DNA of 64,000 nucleotides from Chondrilla cf. caribensis (taxonomy: Eukaryota; Porifera; Demospongiae; Chondrillida; Chondrillidae), in the NCBI GenBank assembly GCA_964020155.1, contig OZ026564.1:4243723-4307722 (forward strand), given 5' to 3'. Below are positions 42,692 through 53,884 of the stretch, one piece after another. The position numbers and the translations under genes are program-made. Within the stretch, counting starts at the first letter, position 1, and each line of letters begins with the position of its first letter. The notes below the pieces were generated by a model that saw only the letters and a list, made by a program, of their open reading frames with translations, was not told the DNA's origin and did no database searches.

Positions 42692-43060
42692 GTGTGTCTA
42701 TGGTTTGTTTACAATCGGCTGAATACACTCTCATTGGTGTTATTGCTCAAGAGACTGTTATTGGTGGAGGTTTTCATGGATATACTCACACACAATCCAC
42801 TCCACCTGTGTGTACACATGTATGTTTATAATGGCTACAGTGAAGGATTAGCTTTGTTTGTTCTTTGGATCAATTTGACTCATGTTTATATTGCAATAAT
42901 AAACATTTGTGTTGGTTGTTGATTAAATCTCCACACAAAATAATGGTAATTAAAAGTTACATCTCATGATTATCCCTTGCAATAGTGGTTAACTGATGAT
43001 ATTGACAATGTGTGTGAAGTTATGGGTGAGGTGATTTTGTAAAAGTACACAATACATACT
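42692..43060. repeat. Tigger-flanking repeat
   Basis: As 17756-18130. Confidence 0.45.
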
Positions 43061-43114
43061 ATAGTTGTTGGTTGAGCATATCGAGGTAGTCAATTTCCAC
43101 ATGGTATTTGTACC

Positions 43115-43596
43115 TCAAGGAGCTCTCCCTCTCTGCCTCCCGGTCACCAGTTCAGCTTTCTCCTCCTCCACTGTGACCAGCAGTGTGGCAAGTGGTGATT
43201 GGACGACTACAAGTTCACTGCTATCACCAAATGTTTCTTCTGGTTTCAACTGTTTGGTTTTTGAGAGAACCATTTGTTGTTTTCCTTTTGAGCCAGACGT
43301 TTCTTCCCAACTGCCAGTAGTAGTGGGGACCACAGTTGTCTGTCTTGTCTCTTCTCCTGAATTGGTTGGAGAGTAGGCTGTTGGGGATCCTCTGCCAGTC
43401 ACTAGTTGTGCATTTTGTTCCTTTATAGCAGCCAGCCATGGGGTGTGTGGTGATACACCAACTACCAGTTGAGTGTTCTCACCGAACAAGTGGTTAGGTG
43501 GTAACTGGAGGTTCTGTCCAACCACCATTTGTTGGTTTGTTGTAGTGAGAAGGGTTTCTTCCTGAGTGGCTGTGTTACTGAGGTCCATCCTAGTAT
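43115..43596 (-). CDS. Long exon X copy (two modules)
   Basis: Intact from acceptor tcctttgcag to TGA. Has TTTNQQMVVGQ and KPEETFGDSS variants. An upstream minus-strand segment (43680-43800) has an open frame, KKWINQTAVPFHIPTNLGF, ending at a donor (AATAAG|gtaaag), but its phase 0 does not match X, so a link is doubtful. Confidence 0.5.
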
Positions 43597-43889
43597 CTGC
43601 AAAGGATAGATTTCACATACAATAGAACAGTCAGTAGCTGGGATTGTAACATAAGGGGGAGCATCATACTTTACCTTATTTGAACGGGTTGTTAAAATCG
43701 GGTGGATTGCTACGGTGTGTCCCCCGAAGCCGAGATTAGTGGGAATATGAAACGGCACAGCAGTTTGATTGATCCATTTTTTATGTGAAATGACGAAGTT
43801 GGTCACGTGGTGCGAATTTACCGGGCGCTAAACAAGAAGACACCCCGCCGTGTCACAGGCAAGAAGGGAGTGTGCGCACGTAGCAGGCA

Positions 43890-44135
43890 GGCACCTCAGT
43901 AACAGGACCACCTCAGTAATAGGACCACCTCAGTAATAGGACCACCTCAGTAATAGGACCACCTCAGTAATAGGAACACCTCAGTAATAGGAACACCTCA
44001 GTAATAGGACCACCTCAGTAACAGGACCACCTCAGTAATGGGACCACCTCAGTAAGAGGGACCACCTCAGCAACAGGACCACCTCAGTAATAGGACCACC
44101 TCAGTAATGGGACCACCTCAGTAATAGCACTATTG
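43890..44135. repeat. 17-bp minisatellite
   Basis: About 14 units. Confidence 0.9.
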
Positions 44136-44259
44136 AATTCACTTTAATATCTGGGAATAGTCACTGCTTACCTTATTTATGTGCTTTCTTCTAGAAGTGT
44201 AACTTGTGAATGAAACTCTCCTCCTGGGGACCTGTTGCTCAGTTGGTGACTAGAGTGAT

Positions 44260-44575
44260 TGAACACTACCTTGTGCTCCTTTAACTATATTAATAGTATC
44301 ACCATTCTCCTGCTTGCTGTTATTCCTGAGAGGACTAACTATATTCATAGAAACACCATTTTCCTGGTTGCCCCTAGTATCACCATTCTGGTGGTTCCGG
44401 GTCTTTCTGAGTGGCCTAACTATATTCATAGTATCACCATTCTGCTTGCCTGTTTTCAGGAGTGGGCTAAGTATATTTATAGTATCACCATTCTCTTGTG
44501 CCTCTTTTGGAGCGGGCTAAGTATATTCATAGTATTTTGGAGTGGGCCAAGCATATTCATAGTATTACCATTCTC
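44260..44575. repeat. Degenerate repeat around tatattcatagtatcacc
   Basis: Five or six copies of actatattcatagtatcacc + attct with inserted sequence; contains the ATTCATAG motif. Confidence 0.55.
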
Positions 44576-44764
44576 CAGCTTTGCCTGGTTGTTCAGAGGA
44601 TGAAATGTATAGATTGTTGTCTTTTAATAGGTGCACTGAGCGTCAAACAAGAAGGCCAAATAAGCACTAAATAAGAAGGCCGTGTGTACTAGGAAGGGGC
44701 ATCTTGTGTATACTAAATAAGAATGGCATCTTGTATGTGGCCATCAGTTCACTCCAAAAGTTAC

Positions 44765-45060
44765 CTCACTTTAGTAATGGGACCACCTCAGTAATAGGAC
44801 CACCTCAATAATGGGACCACCTCAGTAACAGGTCCACCTCAGTAATAGGACCACCTCAGTAACAGGACCACCTCAGTAATGGGAGAACTTCAGTAATAGG
44901 ACCGCCTCAGTGATAGGACCACCTCAGTAATAGGACCACCTCAGTAACAGGTCCACCTCAGTAATAGGACCACCTCAGTAACAGGACCAACTCAGTAATA
45001 GGACCACCTCAGTAACAGGACCACCTCAGTAATAGGACCACCTCAGTAATAGGATCACTA
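44765..45060. repeat. 17-bp minisatellite
   Basis: About 17 units. Confidence 0.9.
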
Positions 45061-45310
45061 TTTCCCTGGGCCAGCTCCAGGGGCTCCTGCATTGTATTTG
45101 TGCTCTCTAACTGTTCCACCTCACAACTCACAACTGTTAAAATTCATTCATTTATTCATTCACTCAGTCCTGGTGTTCTGCTCTTATGCTATGATATATA
45201 ATACGTATATCATGGAGTTCTGTACCTGCTCACCTTATAGATATTTTGTAGTCTCTTCAAAATAACCTGTTCTTTTATATACGTACGTATCTCCTCTCTT
45301 GTTATAAGTG
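45061..45310 (-). repeat. S block variant
   Basis: As 41720-41960; minus donor CTATAAG|gtgagc at 45234. Confidence 0.4.
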
Positions 45311-45350
45311 ATGTTGGGAGATTAGTAGGGAGTGAAAGCATGTTCATAAT

Positions 45351-45525
45351 GACCGTCAGAGTGAGCAGCACGTCGTAATGAGAAGACTGTCAGAATATAA
45401 CAATCCCTATATCAACAGCTGTGATTGCTTGTGCAATACACAGTATAGTGTCTGCAGCTGTTGATATAGGGATTGTTATATTCCGACAGTCTTCTCATTA
45501 CCACATGCTGCTCACTCCGACGGTC
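45351..45525. mobile_element. Hairpin (foldback) insertion of 175 bp
   Basis: Arms of about 70 bp: the left gaatataacaatccctatat pairs with the right atatagggattgttatattc, and gaccgtcagagtgagcagca pairs with tgctgctcactccgacggtc. The homologous site near 41.99 kb lacks it, so it is an insertion. No ORF. Confidence 0.7.
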
Positions 45526-45962
45526 TTCTCATTCCACTCATCCCTACCTTGTTCTTTCTTTTTTTTACTTGTCATCCCTACATCCTTTATCATTTTTAAA
45601 TGTTTTTATTATGCTTTTAGTGACGCAACAGTTGATTGTTCACTCTCATATATATCCAGGGTCTGTGCTCATGCTGTGTCAGCTTTGTCACCAAAGGAAG
45701 GGTCTCTGACTCAACCACAACTATTCCATGTATTTATCACCATGAATATTCTAATGAGCAAACAGAGCACTAATGGTCTCTTTAGGAAGGTTTAATCACA
45801 TTTTTTTTCATCATTTTCAACAGTGATTGTGGACAGGTTTAGAATATCCACTAGGTGTACACCATGTGCAGATCCTCCTACAGACCTATACATATGTAGA
45901 TTTGGTGATGTCATAAATATATTCTGACAGAAATTTCAACAACTATTGGTGAACTGCTGCAT

Positions 45963-46108
45963 TATATAGTGTAGTACAGATCCTCAACTTTCCTATCCCA
46001 AATTTAGTTGAAAGAGATGTAACAGTGGCTCCTTTCTTCACTAGTTTTGCAAATATCCAGCTTTTCATCCAAGGTTAACACAATTCGCTTTCTCTTAACT
46101 GTTGCCAT
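45963..46108 (-). pseudogene. Tigger-type DNA-binding fragment, copy 3 (frameshifted)
   Basis: Starts MATVKRKRIVLTL. An extra T in the segment corresponding to SKLLKK shifts the frame. Confidence 0.55.
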
Positions 46109-46196
46109 TTTTGCTGACTCAGCAAATCATGTAACGCACAGGTCATTCGGATAACTGACGTTTCGGTCAACTTATGTAAGTTCGGATATTCAACTA

Positions 46197-46555
46197 GTGT
46201 GTCTATGGTTTGTTTGCAATCAGCTGAGTACACTCTCATTCGTGTTATTGCTCAAGAGACTGTTATTGGTGGGGGTTTTCATGGATATACTCACACACAA
46301 CCCACTCCACCTGTGTGTACACATGTATGTTTATAATGGCTACAATGAAGGATTAGCTTTGTGTGTTCTTTGGATCAATTTGACTCATGTTTATATAGCA
46401 GTATTGAGGGTTTGTGTTGGTTGTTGATTAAATCTCCACACAAAATAATAGTAAATTAAAGTTACATTTCACGATTATCCTTTACAATAGAGATTAACTG
46501 ATGATATGTGGTGTATATGAAAATAGACAGTGCATAGTTGCTTGAGCATAGGAGC
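46197..46555. repeat. Tigger-flanking repeat
   Basis: As 17756-18130, shortened at its X-proximal end. Confidence 0.4.
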
Positions 46556-46563
46556 TCTCCCTC

Positions 46564-46778
46564 TCAACCTCCTCTGCCAGTCACTAGTTGTGCATTTTGT
46601 TCCTTTATAGCAGCCAGCCATGGGGTGTGTGGTGATACACCAACTACCAGTTGACTGTTATCACCGAACAAGTGGTTAGGTGGTAACTGGAGGTTCTGTC
46701 CAACCACCATTTGTTGGTTTGTTGGAGTAAGAAGGGTTTCTTCCTGAGTGGCTGTGTCACTGAGGTCCATTTTAGTAT
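46564..46778 (-). pseudogene. Exon X, truncated after module 1
   Basis: MDLSDTATQEETLL and one module, then VTGRGG and stop; linker and second module deleted, at a breakpoint close to that of the 1106-1317 copy. Confidence 0.55.
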
Positions 46779-46799
46779 CTGCAAAGAATAGATATCAAG

Positions 46800-47110
46800 T
46801 GGAATAGAATCTCACTTCACTTCACAAGTGAGATCTCCTAAAATATGTCCAGACTGGTAGTTGTATCAGCAAATGGCCATGGTTGAACTTCCGGCAATTG
46901 GTCCACAAAACTACCATATACTGTATAGCACTATTGAATTCATTTGAATAACTGGGAACAGTCATTGCTTACCCTATGTTGAGCTTCTGTGTTTTCTCCC
47001 TGGAGCGTAGGCTGTGAATGGAAGTGTGGCAGTGAAGTTGTTGTCTAGAGCTTTTATAAAGTTTTTTTTTTAAATGATATTCATGGCCTAAACTGCAAGA
47101 CTCTACCCAT
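46800..47110 (-). repeat. S block with donor, no 17-bp array
   Basis: Donor ATAGG|gtaagc at 46973; one ATGATATTCAT at about 47075. The 17-bp array is missing between it and X. Confidence 0.45.
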
Positions 47111-47157
47111 TGTTGATACAAGGAATGAAGGGGGTTTTCGTAACTGAGAAGTAGTCA

Positions 47158-47782
47158 GGAAAGTGAGCCCCACCTCTCAAGTGAGCCCCACCTCAAAAGT
47201 GAGCTCCACCTCACAAGTGAGCCCCACCTCACAAGTGAGCCCCACCTCTCAAGTGAGCCCCACCTCAAAAGTGAGCTCCACCTCACAAGTGAGCCCCACC
47301 TCTCAAGTGAGCCCCACCTCACAAGTGAGCTCCTCCTCACAAGTGAGCCCCACCTCACAAGTGAGCCCCACCTCACAAGTGAGCCCCACCTCTCAAGTGA
47401 GCCCCACCTCACAAGTGAGCCCCACCTCAAAAGTGAGCTCCACCTCACAAGTGAGCCCCACCTCACAAGTGAGCTCCTCCTCACAAGTGAGCCCCACCTC
47501 ACAAGTGAGCCCCACCTCACAAGTGAGCCCCACCTCACAAGTGAGCCCCACCTCACAAGTGAGCCCCACCTCACAAGTGAGCTCCACCTCACAAGTGAAC
47601 CCCACCTCAAAAGTGAGCCCCACCTCACAAGTGAGCTCCACCTCACAAGTGAGCCCCACCTCACAAGTGAGCCCCACCTCACAAGTGAGCTCCACCTCAC
47701 AAGTGAGCCCCACCTCACAAGTGAGCCCCACCTCACAAGTGAGCCCCACCTCACAAGTGAGCCCCACCTCACAAGTGAGATC
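47158..47782. repeat. 18-bp array (gtgagccccacctcacaa), about 35 units
   Basis: Open on both strands because of the 18-bp period; + strand reads repeats of TSQVSP/TSQVSS, - strand EVGLTC. It merges directly into an S block at 47780, whose conserved sequence looks like the last unit (acctcacaagtgagatcaac), so the array probably grew from the S block. Confidence 0.95.
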
Positions 47783-48060
47783 AACTGTCGTAGAGTTTGT
47801 CCAGACAAGTGGTTGTATCAGTAAATAGCCATGGTTCCAGTACCTGGTATACCTACAGAGAACACTACTCCACTGGTCAGTACTCTGACCTGACCAGTGT
47901 ACACCTGTGTTAGGACTGGTGTTCTGCTCTAGTATAGCAATATTGAAGTCACCACAAGATTATTATTGAGGTCTATTTTAATTTCACTGCTCACCTTATA
48001 TTTGTATAGTCTCTTCAAATAGGCTGTGTTGTTAGCTCCTTTGTTCTTTAAGTGCTCTGA
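47783..48060 (-). repeat. S block, Y-side variant
   Basis: Minus donor ATATAAG|gtgagc at 47995, near-identical to 33500-33760 at its left part. Confidence 0.45.
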
Positions 48061-48410
48061 ATAGTGTAGTTGGTGACTATAGTATTCAAGCCACATTCCT
48101 AGATTTTTAATGATATTCATAGGCAGTCAATGATATGCATGGGCAGACAGGCTAGGTCAGTACATGCACTTAATAGCATTTATCTAAACAATAGGTGCAC
48201 ATAATGATATTTGTAGGCTACCTACCAGTGCAGGACTTGTGTGTGCAATGGTTAATGATATTCATAGGCACCCAGTACGAAGGCTGCCACTACCACATTG
48301 TCCCTCAAGTAATAACACGGGTGACACCACCACCACATTGACATTTTATCTACTGTAAACAGAACAAATGCATAATATTATAATGTTATTCGTAGGCAAC
48401 TTACCAGGAC

Positions 48411-48505
<95 letters not shown>

Positions 48506-48787
48506 GATTAATGATATTCATATACGTTATATTGCCCTTTCTTCTTCAAGTGCTCTAAGTGCTGAAAGGTGTGTACTGGACCAGTTGGCAGCAGGAGAAA
48601 GCTGCCCAGCTGAATTTTACTATGAGGATCACTACTAATGATATTCATAGTATAGTAATGCCAGGTGGTCATCTGCAATGACACAGGAAGCCACTAATGA
48701 TATCCATAGTGCATTGGGCGATTATGTACATTTGACACAAGCCTTGATTTTAGTCGCAGCATTGCGTTTTGACACACACAAGCATAG
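48061..48787. other. Region with ATGATATTCAT motif cluster
   Basis: Exact or near copies at about 48110, 48130, 48250, 48510 and 48640, mostly followed by AGGC or AGT, plus a (GT)n tract. Lies upstream of the exons at 48788-49362. Confidence 0.4.
48411..48502. repeat. (GT)n microsatellite
   Basis: About 45 uninterrupted GT units. Confidence 0.95.
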
Positions 48788-48989
48788 AGACAGAGAACAA
48801 ATCCACACCAGAAGCTTGGGCTGGTAGAGTGCCAAATTATACAATGTATTTAGACAGTACTCCTCTCCCTCAGGTGATGAGGTCTATATTCAGAACGTCC
48901 ACTGAACTGAGTCCACTGGAGAGTGTGGAGGGAGTCCATGTCATACCTGGTCATGTGTTCATAGTACGACATCAGCCACAAGTTGGAGA

Positions 48990-48991
<2 letters not shown>
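48788..48991 (+). CDS. Unidentified exon W1 (possibly WD-repeat protein)
   Basis: Acceptor acacacaagcatag, 204 nt, phase 1-1. Reads TENKSTPEAWAGRVPNYTM, YLDSTPLPQVMRSIF and VEGVHVIPGHVFIVRHQPQV before a weak GT donor that starts a (GT)n intron. Joined to W2 it gives QVGE-S-SQEVYVFDNE. The pattern of hydrophobic strands, and HNPLRPHQVYM in W2, suggests a beta-propeller (WD40-like), but no motif is decisive. Confidence 0.45.
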
Positions 48992-49053
<62 letters not shown>

Positions 49054-49055
49054 TA
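48992..49055. repeat. (GT)n microsatellite at intron start
   Basis: About 30 GT units form the 5' end of the W1-W2 intron, starting at the donor itself. Confidence 0.95.
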
Positions 49056-49112
49056 GGTACGTGGTATGTGTGTCCATGCATGCATTATGTTTAATGTAAT
49101 ATAAAAATATAA

Positions 49113-49212
49113 TGTACTTCCTGTATGTAGCATCTCAGGAAGTGTATGTGTTTGATATTCTATGTACTTCCTGTATGTAGCATCTCAGGAAGTGTATGTG
49201 TTTGATAACGAG
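49113..49212 (+). repeat. 50-bp tandem duplication of a splice acceptor
   Basis: tgtacttcctgtatgtag + catctcaggaagtgtatg + tgtttgata occurs at 49113 and again at 49163, so the W2 acceptor and exon start are duplicated. Only the second copy leads into the full exon. Confidence 0.8.
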
Positions 49213-49362
49213 CCCAAGAGCACAGACCAGCCCTTGAGGTCTGAGTCACTACCGGGATCCTCCAACGGCTCCTCTGATATGAGGTCTGCTCTATTGACTG
49301 TTCCTTCAGCTCCTGTTGTAGCTGTGTGCCACAACCCTCTAAGACCACATCAAGTGTACATG
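49181..49362 (+). CDS. Unidentified exon W2 (possibly WD-repeat protein)
   Basis: 182 nt from acceptor ctgtatgtag to donor ACATG|gttagt, reading SQEVYVFDNEPKSTDQPL, RSESLPGSSNGSSDMRS and LLTVPSAPVVAVCHNPLRPH, ending QVYM, phase 0. AVCHNP-RPHQVYM looks like a WD-type strand pair. The phase does not match the long frame of Y at 49700, so they may be separate genes. Confidence 0.45.
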
Positions 49363-49363
49363 G

Positions 49364-49366
<3 letters not shown>

Positions 49367-49428
<62 letters not shown>

Positions 49429-49437
49429 GTGTGTGTA
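49367..49437. repeat. (GT)n microsatellite after W2
   Basis: About 33 GT units starting five bases into the intron. Confidence 0.95.
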
Positions 49438-49699
49438 CATGTGTATGTTGTGTGTGTGTTGTGTGTAAGCTTACTTTATGTGTACATTACATATGGGTTA
49501 CCAGGAGCCTGCACCACCATGTTCTAACTTATGAAATTAGAATCTCCCTTTTCTAACTCCTGTTTACGGTCCTCATATGTGAGTGTGTGTACTCTCTCAC
49601 TGTGATACTGAGATTGATCTGACCAACATCCGTTCCTGTTTTATTTGTACCTAATACATGCTGTATGTTATCCCCTCTTTATTATTGTTCTCTGTGTAG

Positions 49700-49969
49700 A
49701 ACTGGAAGGACACGTGGAGAGAGTGTTATATGGGTGCAACAGGAGGATGGTGTTATCCTTAACAATGGACAACCTACAGACCAGATAGTAACTCCTACAC
49801 AAGAGACTCCGATTACACCAAAACCAGCACCCAAGAGTTGCTGTCGGATTCTGAGGATTTACATGGCAAACTGGTCCCCGGAGTATCCAAAACTCCCTTC
49901 ATGCACAAATTCACCAACAAAACAACTTTGATAGGACAATTGATCAAAGAAGCCTATTCCTCAGATTAG
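49700..49969 (+). pseudogene. Exon Y copy 3, frameshifted
   Basis: 270 nt: one C is missing in the stretch encoding ITPKTS (acaccaaaacc for acacccaaaacc, near 49816), shifting the frame to CCRILRIYMANW. The acceptor is intact. Confidence 0.6.
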
Positions 49970-50905
49970 AATAGTGTGTATGTGATGTGATGTAGTACAA
50001 CCAACATACATATCTGTGTATAGTATGTGTGATCTTTTTTACTTTCGCTCACACACACATACTGAGCATGTTATATATTTAGCAACAATCACACATGTGT
50101 TGTATATGGGATGTGATCCATGAAACATAAGTAAATCTTCCTTGATGTTTTGTATTGTTAATGTTTTGTGTTGTTCACTTCATATTGTTTGTATGTTTGT
50201 TTACTGATGAGCTGTTGTTTTATTGTTCGCCTATTGTATTGCTGCTATTATGAAATTTATTAATGTACGTATATTTTATTAATGATTTCAAATCAGAGAA
50301 CATGTGTATACATGTAGTGTGAATCCTCACTAATCCACCACCACTTTATCTGTCAAACCATTTAGTCGACCACAAATACTGATATAATGTACATACAGGT
50401 ACTGATGAATATCCAGTTTATCCACTACATTTCTCAACACAAACAGGTGAATTGATGAGAACTCACTTTAGAGTGATGTAGCTTTTAGTCTGCCTAACCA
50501 TGATTTCCCCAAACCATATATATACAAACAGTTTTAATATCCAGTTAATTTGCCATATTTCATGACAATTAACGAATTACATGTGGTGGATGAATGAGAA
50601 TTCTCAGTGTGGACATATAATCTTATTATAGCTATTATAGAGTTTATTGTTACTGAATTACGTATGTACAAATATTATTGCAAATTAATACATCGTTAAC
50701 AATCAATATATTTCTATGACATTGTACATGTTAGCATACTGTATACAGTAATAGTATTATATGCATACGTATATATTATATGCAGCAGCGATTTATTTTT
50801 CTGATGATCACTTATGAAATGAATTTACAAAATGAATGAAACATCACATAAAAAGATTACATTAACCATTGCATATAATAGATCTTCATCACTTATGCAC
50901 ATGCA
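49970..50905. repeat. Y-A intergenic spacer (copy 3)
   Basis: Homologous to 35057-35990. No gene. Confidence 0.65.
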
Positions 50906-50995
50906 TCATGTACATAGCTGAAGGTATAATACAATATTTTTCATTAGCAGCAAAATTCAGCAGATTGTAGTGTCAAAGTGCATTCTCATGTGGTG

Positions 50996-51068
50996 GGCGT
51001 CCTCTGGTACACTTTGATGTCGTACTCAACTCCATTCTCAGATATGAGGTCTCTGGGGACATTGGGGT
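50996..51068 (-). CDS. Exon A copy 4 (terminal)
   Basis: Reads DPNVPRDLISENGVEYDIKV and YQRTPTT, TGA. No MGKL exon between A and block B. Confidence 0.45.
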
Positions 51069-51220
51069 CTCTGGGAAAAGACATGCTACATTGTGTTAAG
51101 TGTATTCATTGCTTGAGCCTGTTAATTTCACAAGCTACTTTGAAAAACTACTTCAGATGCATGCACATGCACAACTACACACACCCATTATATATCGCAA
51201 AGTCCCGTTCCAAGTTCAGA

Positions 51221-51460
51221 TTAGTCTGGCGTAGCCGACCCTTGATCCGCCATTTTTTGTTCGCGGGCAGAAAGAGACGGTGTCGACCACAGAACAATTT
51301 CGTTTCTTGCTGACCAGGCGGTGATGAGTTTGACTGCGATATCCTTTGAAGTCCAAAGACTCTGGTCGGTGTGGCCCCTCAATAATGTCCAGGTAACCGT
51401 TTTACGTCTCTTACAACCCCGTATGTTCGTATGTGTGTGTATGTGGAGGTAACCCCCCAT
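51221..51460 (-). CDS. Block B copy 5
   Basis: MGGYLHIHTHTNIRGC frame, ending in the inserted tagtctggcg segment (SAREQKMADQGSATPD). Coding status uncertain. Confidence 0.3.
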   Translation of the reverse strand: MGGYLHIHTHTNIRGCKRRKTVTWTLLRGHTDQSLWTSKDIAVKLITAWSARNEIVLWSTPSLSAREQKMADQGSATPD

Positions 51461-51855
51461 ACCTGCTGTATGTGTAGAGATTGTTCGCTACTTCCCACTC
51501 CCCGGGTTCATGAAGTATTGAGTGCTGTATTGTTAGTAATGGTATGGCCATATTTAACTGTGATTGTCATATAATTATGGTAAGTTATTGAAGCTAAGGA
51601 ATTCGTAATTTTGTGTTCAGTGTAGTAAGAAAGATTATGAACGTTTTGTGTTGGTTGTTGATTAGAATATCTCCACAAAATAGTAGTAAATACAAAGGTA
51701 CACCACATGTTTATCCCTTGCAATAGTGGTAAACTGATGATATTGACAATGTGTGTGAACTTGTGGGTGTGGTGATTTTGTAAAAGTACACAATACATAC
51801 TATAGTTGTTGGTTGAGCATATGGAGGTAGTCAATTTCCACATGGTATTTGCACC

Positions 51856-52337
51856 TCAAGGAGCTCTCCCTCTCTGCCTCCCGGTCACCAGTTCAGCTTT
51901 CTCCTCCTCCACTGTGACCAGCAGTGTGACAAGTGGTGATTGGACGACTACAAGTTCACTGCTATCACCAAATGCTCCTTCCGGTTTCAACTGTTTGGTT
52001 TTTGATAGAACCATTTGTTGTTTTCCTTCTGAGCCAGACTTTTCTTCCCAACTGCCAGTAGAAGTGGGGACCACAGTTGTCTGTCTTGTCTCTTCTCCTG
52101 TATTGGTTGGAGAGTAGGCTGTCAAGGATCCTCTGCCAGTCACTAGTTGTGCATTTTGTTCCTTTATAGTATCCAGCCATGGGGTGTGTGGTGATACACC
52201 AACTACCAGTTGACTGTTATCACCGAACAAGTGGTTAGGTGTTAACTGGAGGTTCTGTCCAACCACCATTTCTTGGTTTGTTGGAGTGGGAAGGGTTTCT
52301 TCCTGAGTGGCTGTGTTACTGAGGTCCATCCTAGTAT
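51856..52337 (-). CDS. Long exon X copy (two modules)
   Basis: Acceptor ttcttcacag; MDLSNTATQEETLPTPTNQE to RQRGRAP, TGA. Frame intact. Confidence 0.5.
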
Positions 52338-52379
52338 CTGTGAAGAATAGATTTTAAGTAGATTAGAACCTCACTTTAT

Positions 52380-52720
52380 CAGTAATAGCACTACCACAAT
52401 GGGACTACCTCAGTAATAGGACTACTATTTTCCATTTCCAGGGATTCCTGTATTGTATGTTTGCTCTCTAAATGGTCCACAAGTGAGATCAACTCCCCTA
52501 GAATATGGCCAGACTGGTAGTTGTATCAGTAAATGGCCATGGTTGAACTTCCGGCAATTGGTCCACATAACCACCATATACTGTATAGCACTATCAAATT
52601 CATTTGAATATCTGGGAACATCCATTGCTCACCGTATTTGAACTTCTGTGCAGCCTGTGAATGAAAGTGTGGGAGTGGAGTTGCTGTTCCGTCTTTATAA
52701 AGATTTGTTTTTTTTTAATG
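52380..52720 (-). repeat. Few 17-bp units and S block
   Basis: Donor ATACG|gtgagc at about 52633 on the minus strand. Confidence 0.4.
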
Positions 52721-52824
52721 ATACTGAATTAGATCAATGATCAACATTTGTGGTTCCTGATGCAATTATAAGTGTAATTGTAATTAACGTAATACACGCT
52801 CTGGGGCGACAAATAAGAAGGTGC

Positions 52825-53555
52825 AGTTTCGTCTACGTGTACTAGGAAGGGGCTTCTTGTACACTAAACAAGAAGGGACCGTGTGTACTAGGAAGGGGCA
52901 TCTTGTACACTAAATAAGAAGAGACTGTGTGTACTGGGAAGGGGCATCTTGTACACTAAACAAGAAGGGACTGTGTGTACTAGGAAGGAGGCATCTTGTA
53001 CACTAAATAAGAAGGGACTGTGTGTACTAGGCTGGGGCATCTTGTACACTAAATAAGAAGGGACTGTGTGTACTAGGAAGGAGCATCTTGTACACTAAAT
53101 AAGAAGGGACTGTGTGTACTAGGAAGGGGCATCTTGTACACTAAACAAGAAGGGACTGTGTGTACTAGGAAGGGGCATCTTGTACACTAAATAAGAAGGG
53201 ACTGTGTGTACTAGGAAGGGGCTACTTGTACACTAAACAAGAAGGGACCGTGTGTACTAGAAAGGGGCATCTTGTACACTAAACAAGAAGGGACCGTGTG
53301 TACTAGAAAGGGGCATCTTGTACACTAAACAAGAAGGGACCGTGTGTACTAGGAAGGGGCATCTTGTACACTAAATAAGAAGGGACTGTGTGTACTAGGA
53401 AGGGGCATCTTGTACACTAAATAAGAAGGGACCGTGTGTACTAGTAAGGGGCATCTTGTACAGTAAATAAGAAGGGACTGTGTGTACTAGGAAGGGTCAT
53501 CTTGTACACTAAATAAGAAGGGACTGTGTGTACTAGGAGGGGGCATCTTGTACAC
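52825..53555. repeat. 46-bp minisatellite
   Basis: About 16 units; aaataag and aaacaag variants alternate. Confidence 0.95.
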
Positions 53556-53582
53556 TTACTGTATGAGACCATAGATTCACTC

Positions 53583-53660
53583 CAGTGTCCAAGTTACCCC
53601 AGTGTTCCAAGTTACCCCAGTGTTCCAAGTTACCCCAGTGTTCCAAGTTTCCCCAGTGTA
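53583..53660. repeat. 18-bp repeat (agttaccccagtgttcca)
   Basis: Four units. Confidence 0.85.
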
Positions 53661-53884
53661 CCCCATTTTACCCTATATTGCAAAGCTATTCAGAACATAG
53701 TGTGCAGTATAGTGTGTTTATGGTTGAAGTCTACAATTTGCTTAATACACTGTTGTCAATGTCATGGTTTTAAGTCAGTTAGTTTGCATAGTTAATAGTT
53801 AGTGAGTCTTAGAGTATGCAGTATGCTCAGAGTGTAGCATGGCAAATAGTGAGTCAATAGTGAGCCCATCTCCCACCCAATGCT
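53661..53884. other. Non-coding spacer
   Basis: Short TAGTGAGT-type repeats; no gene. Confidence 0.4.

Noticed and set aside
47155..47828. Secreted repetitive protein from the 18-bp array
   Set aside because: Both strands are open only because the period is a multiple of 3; no signal peptide or splice context.
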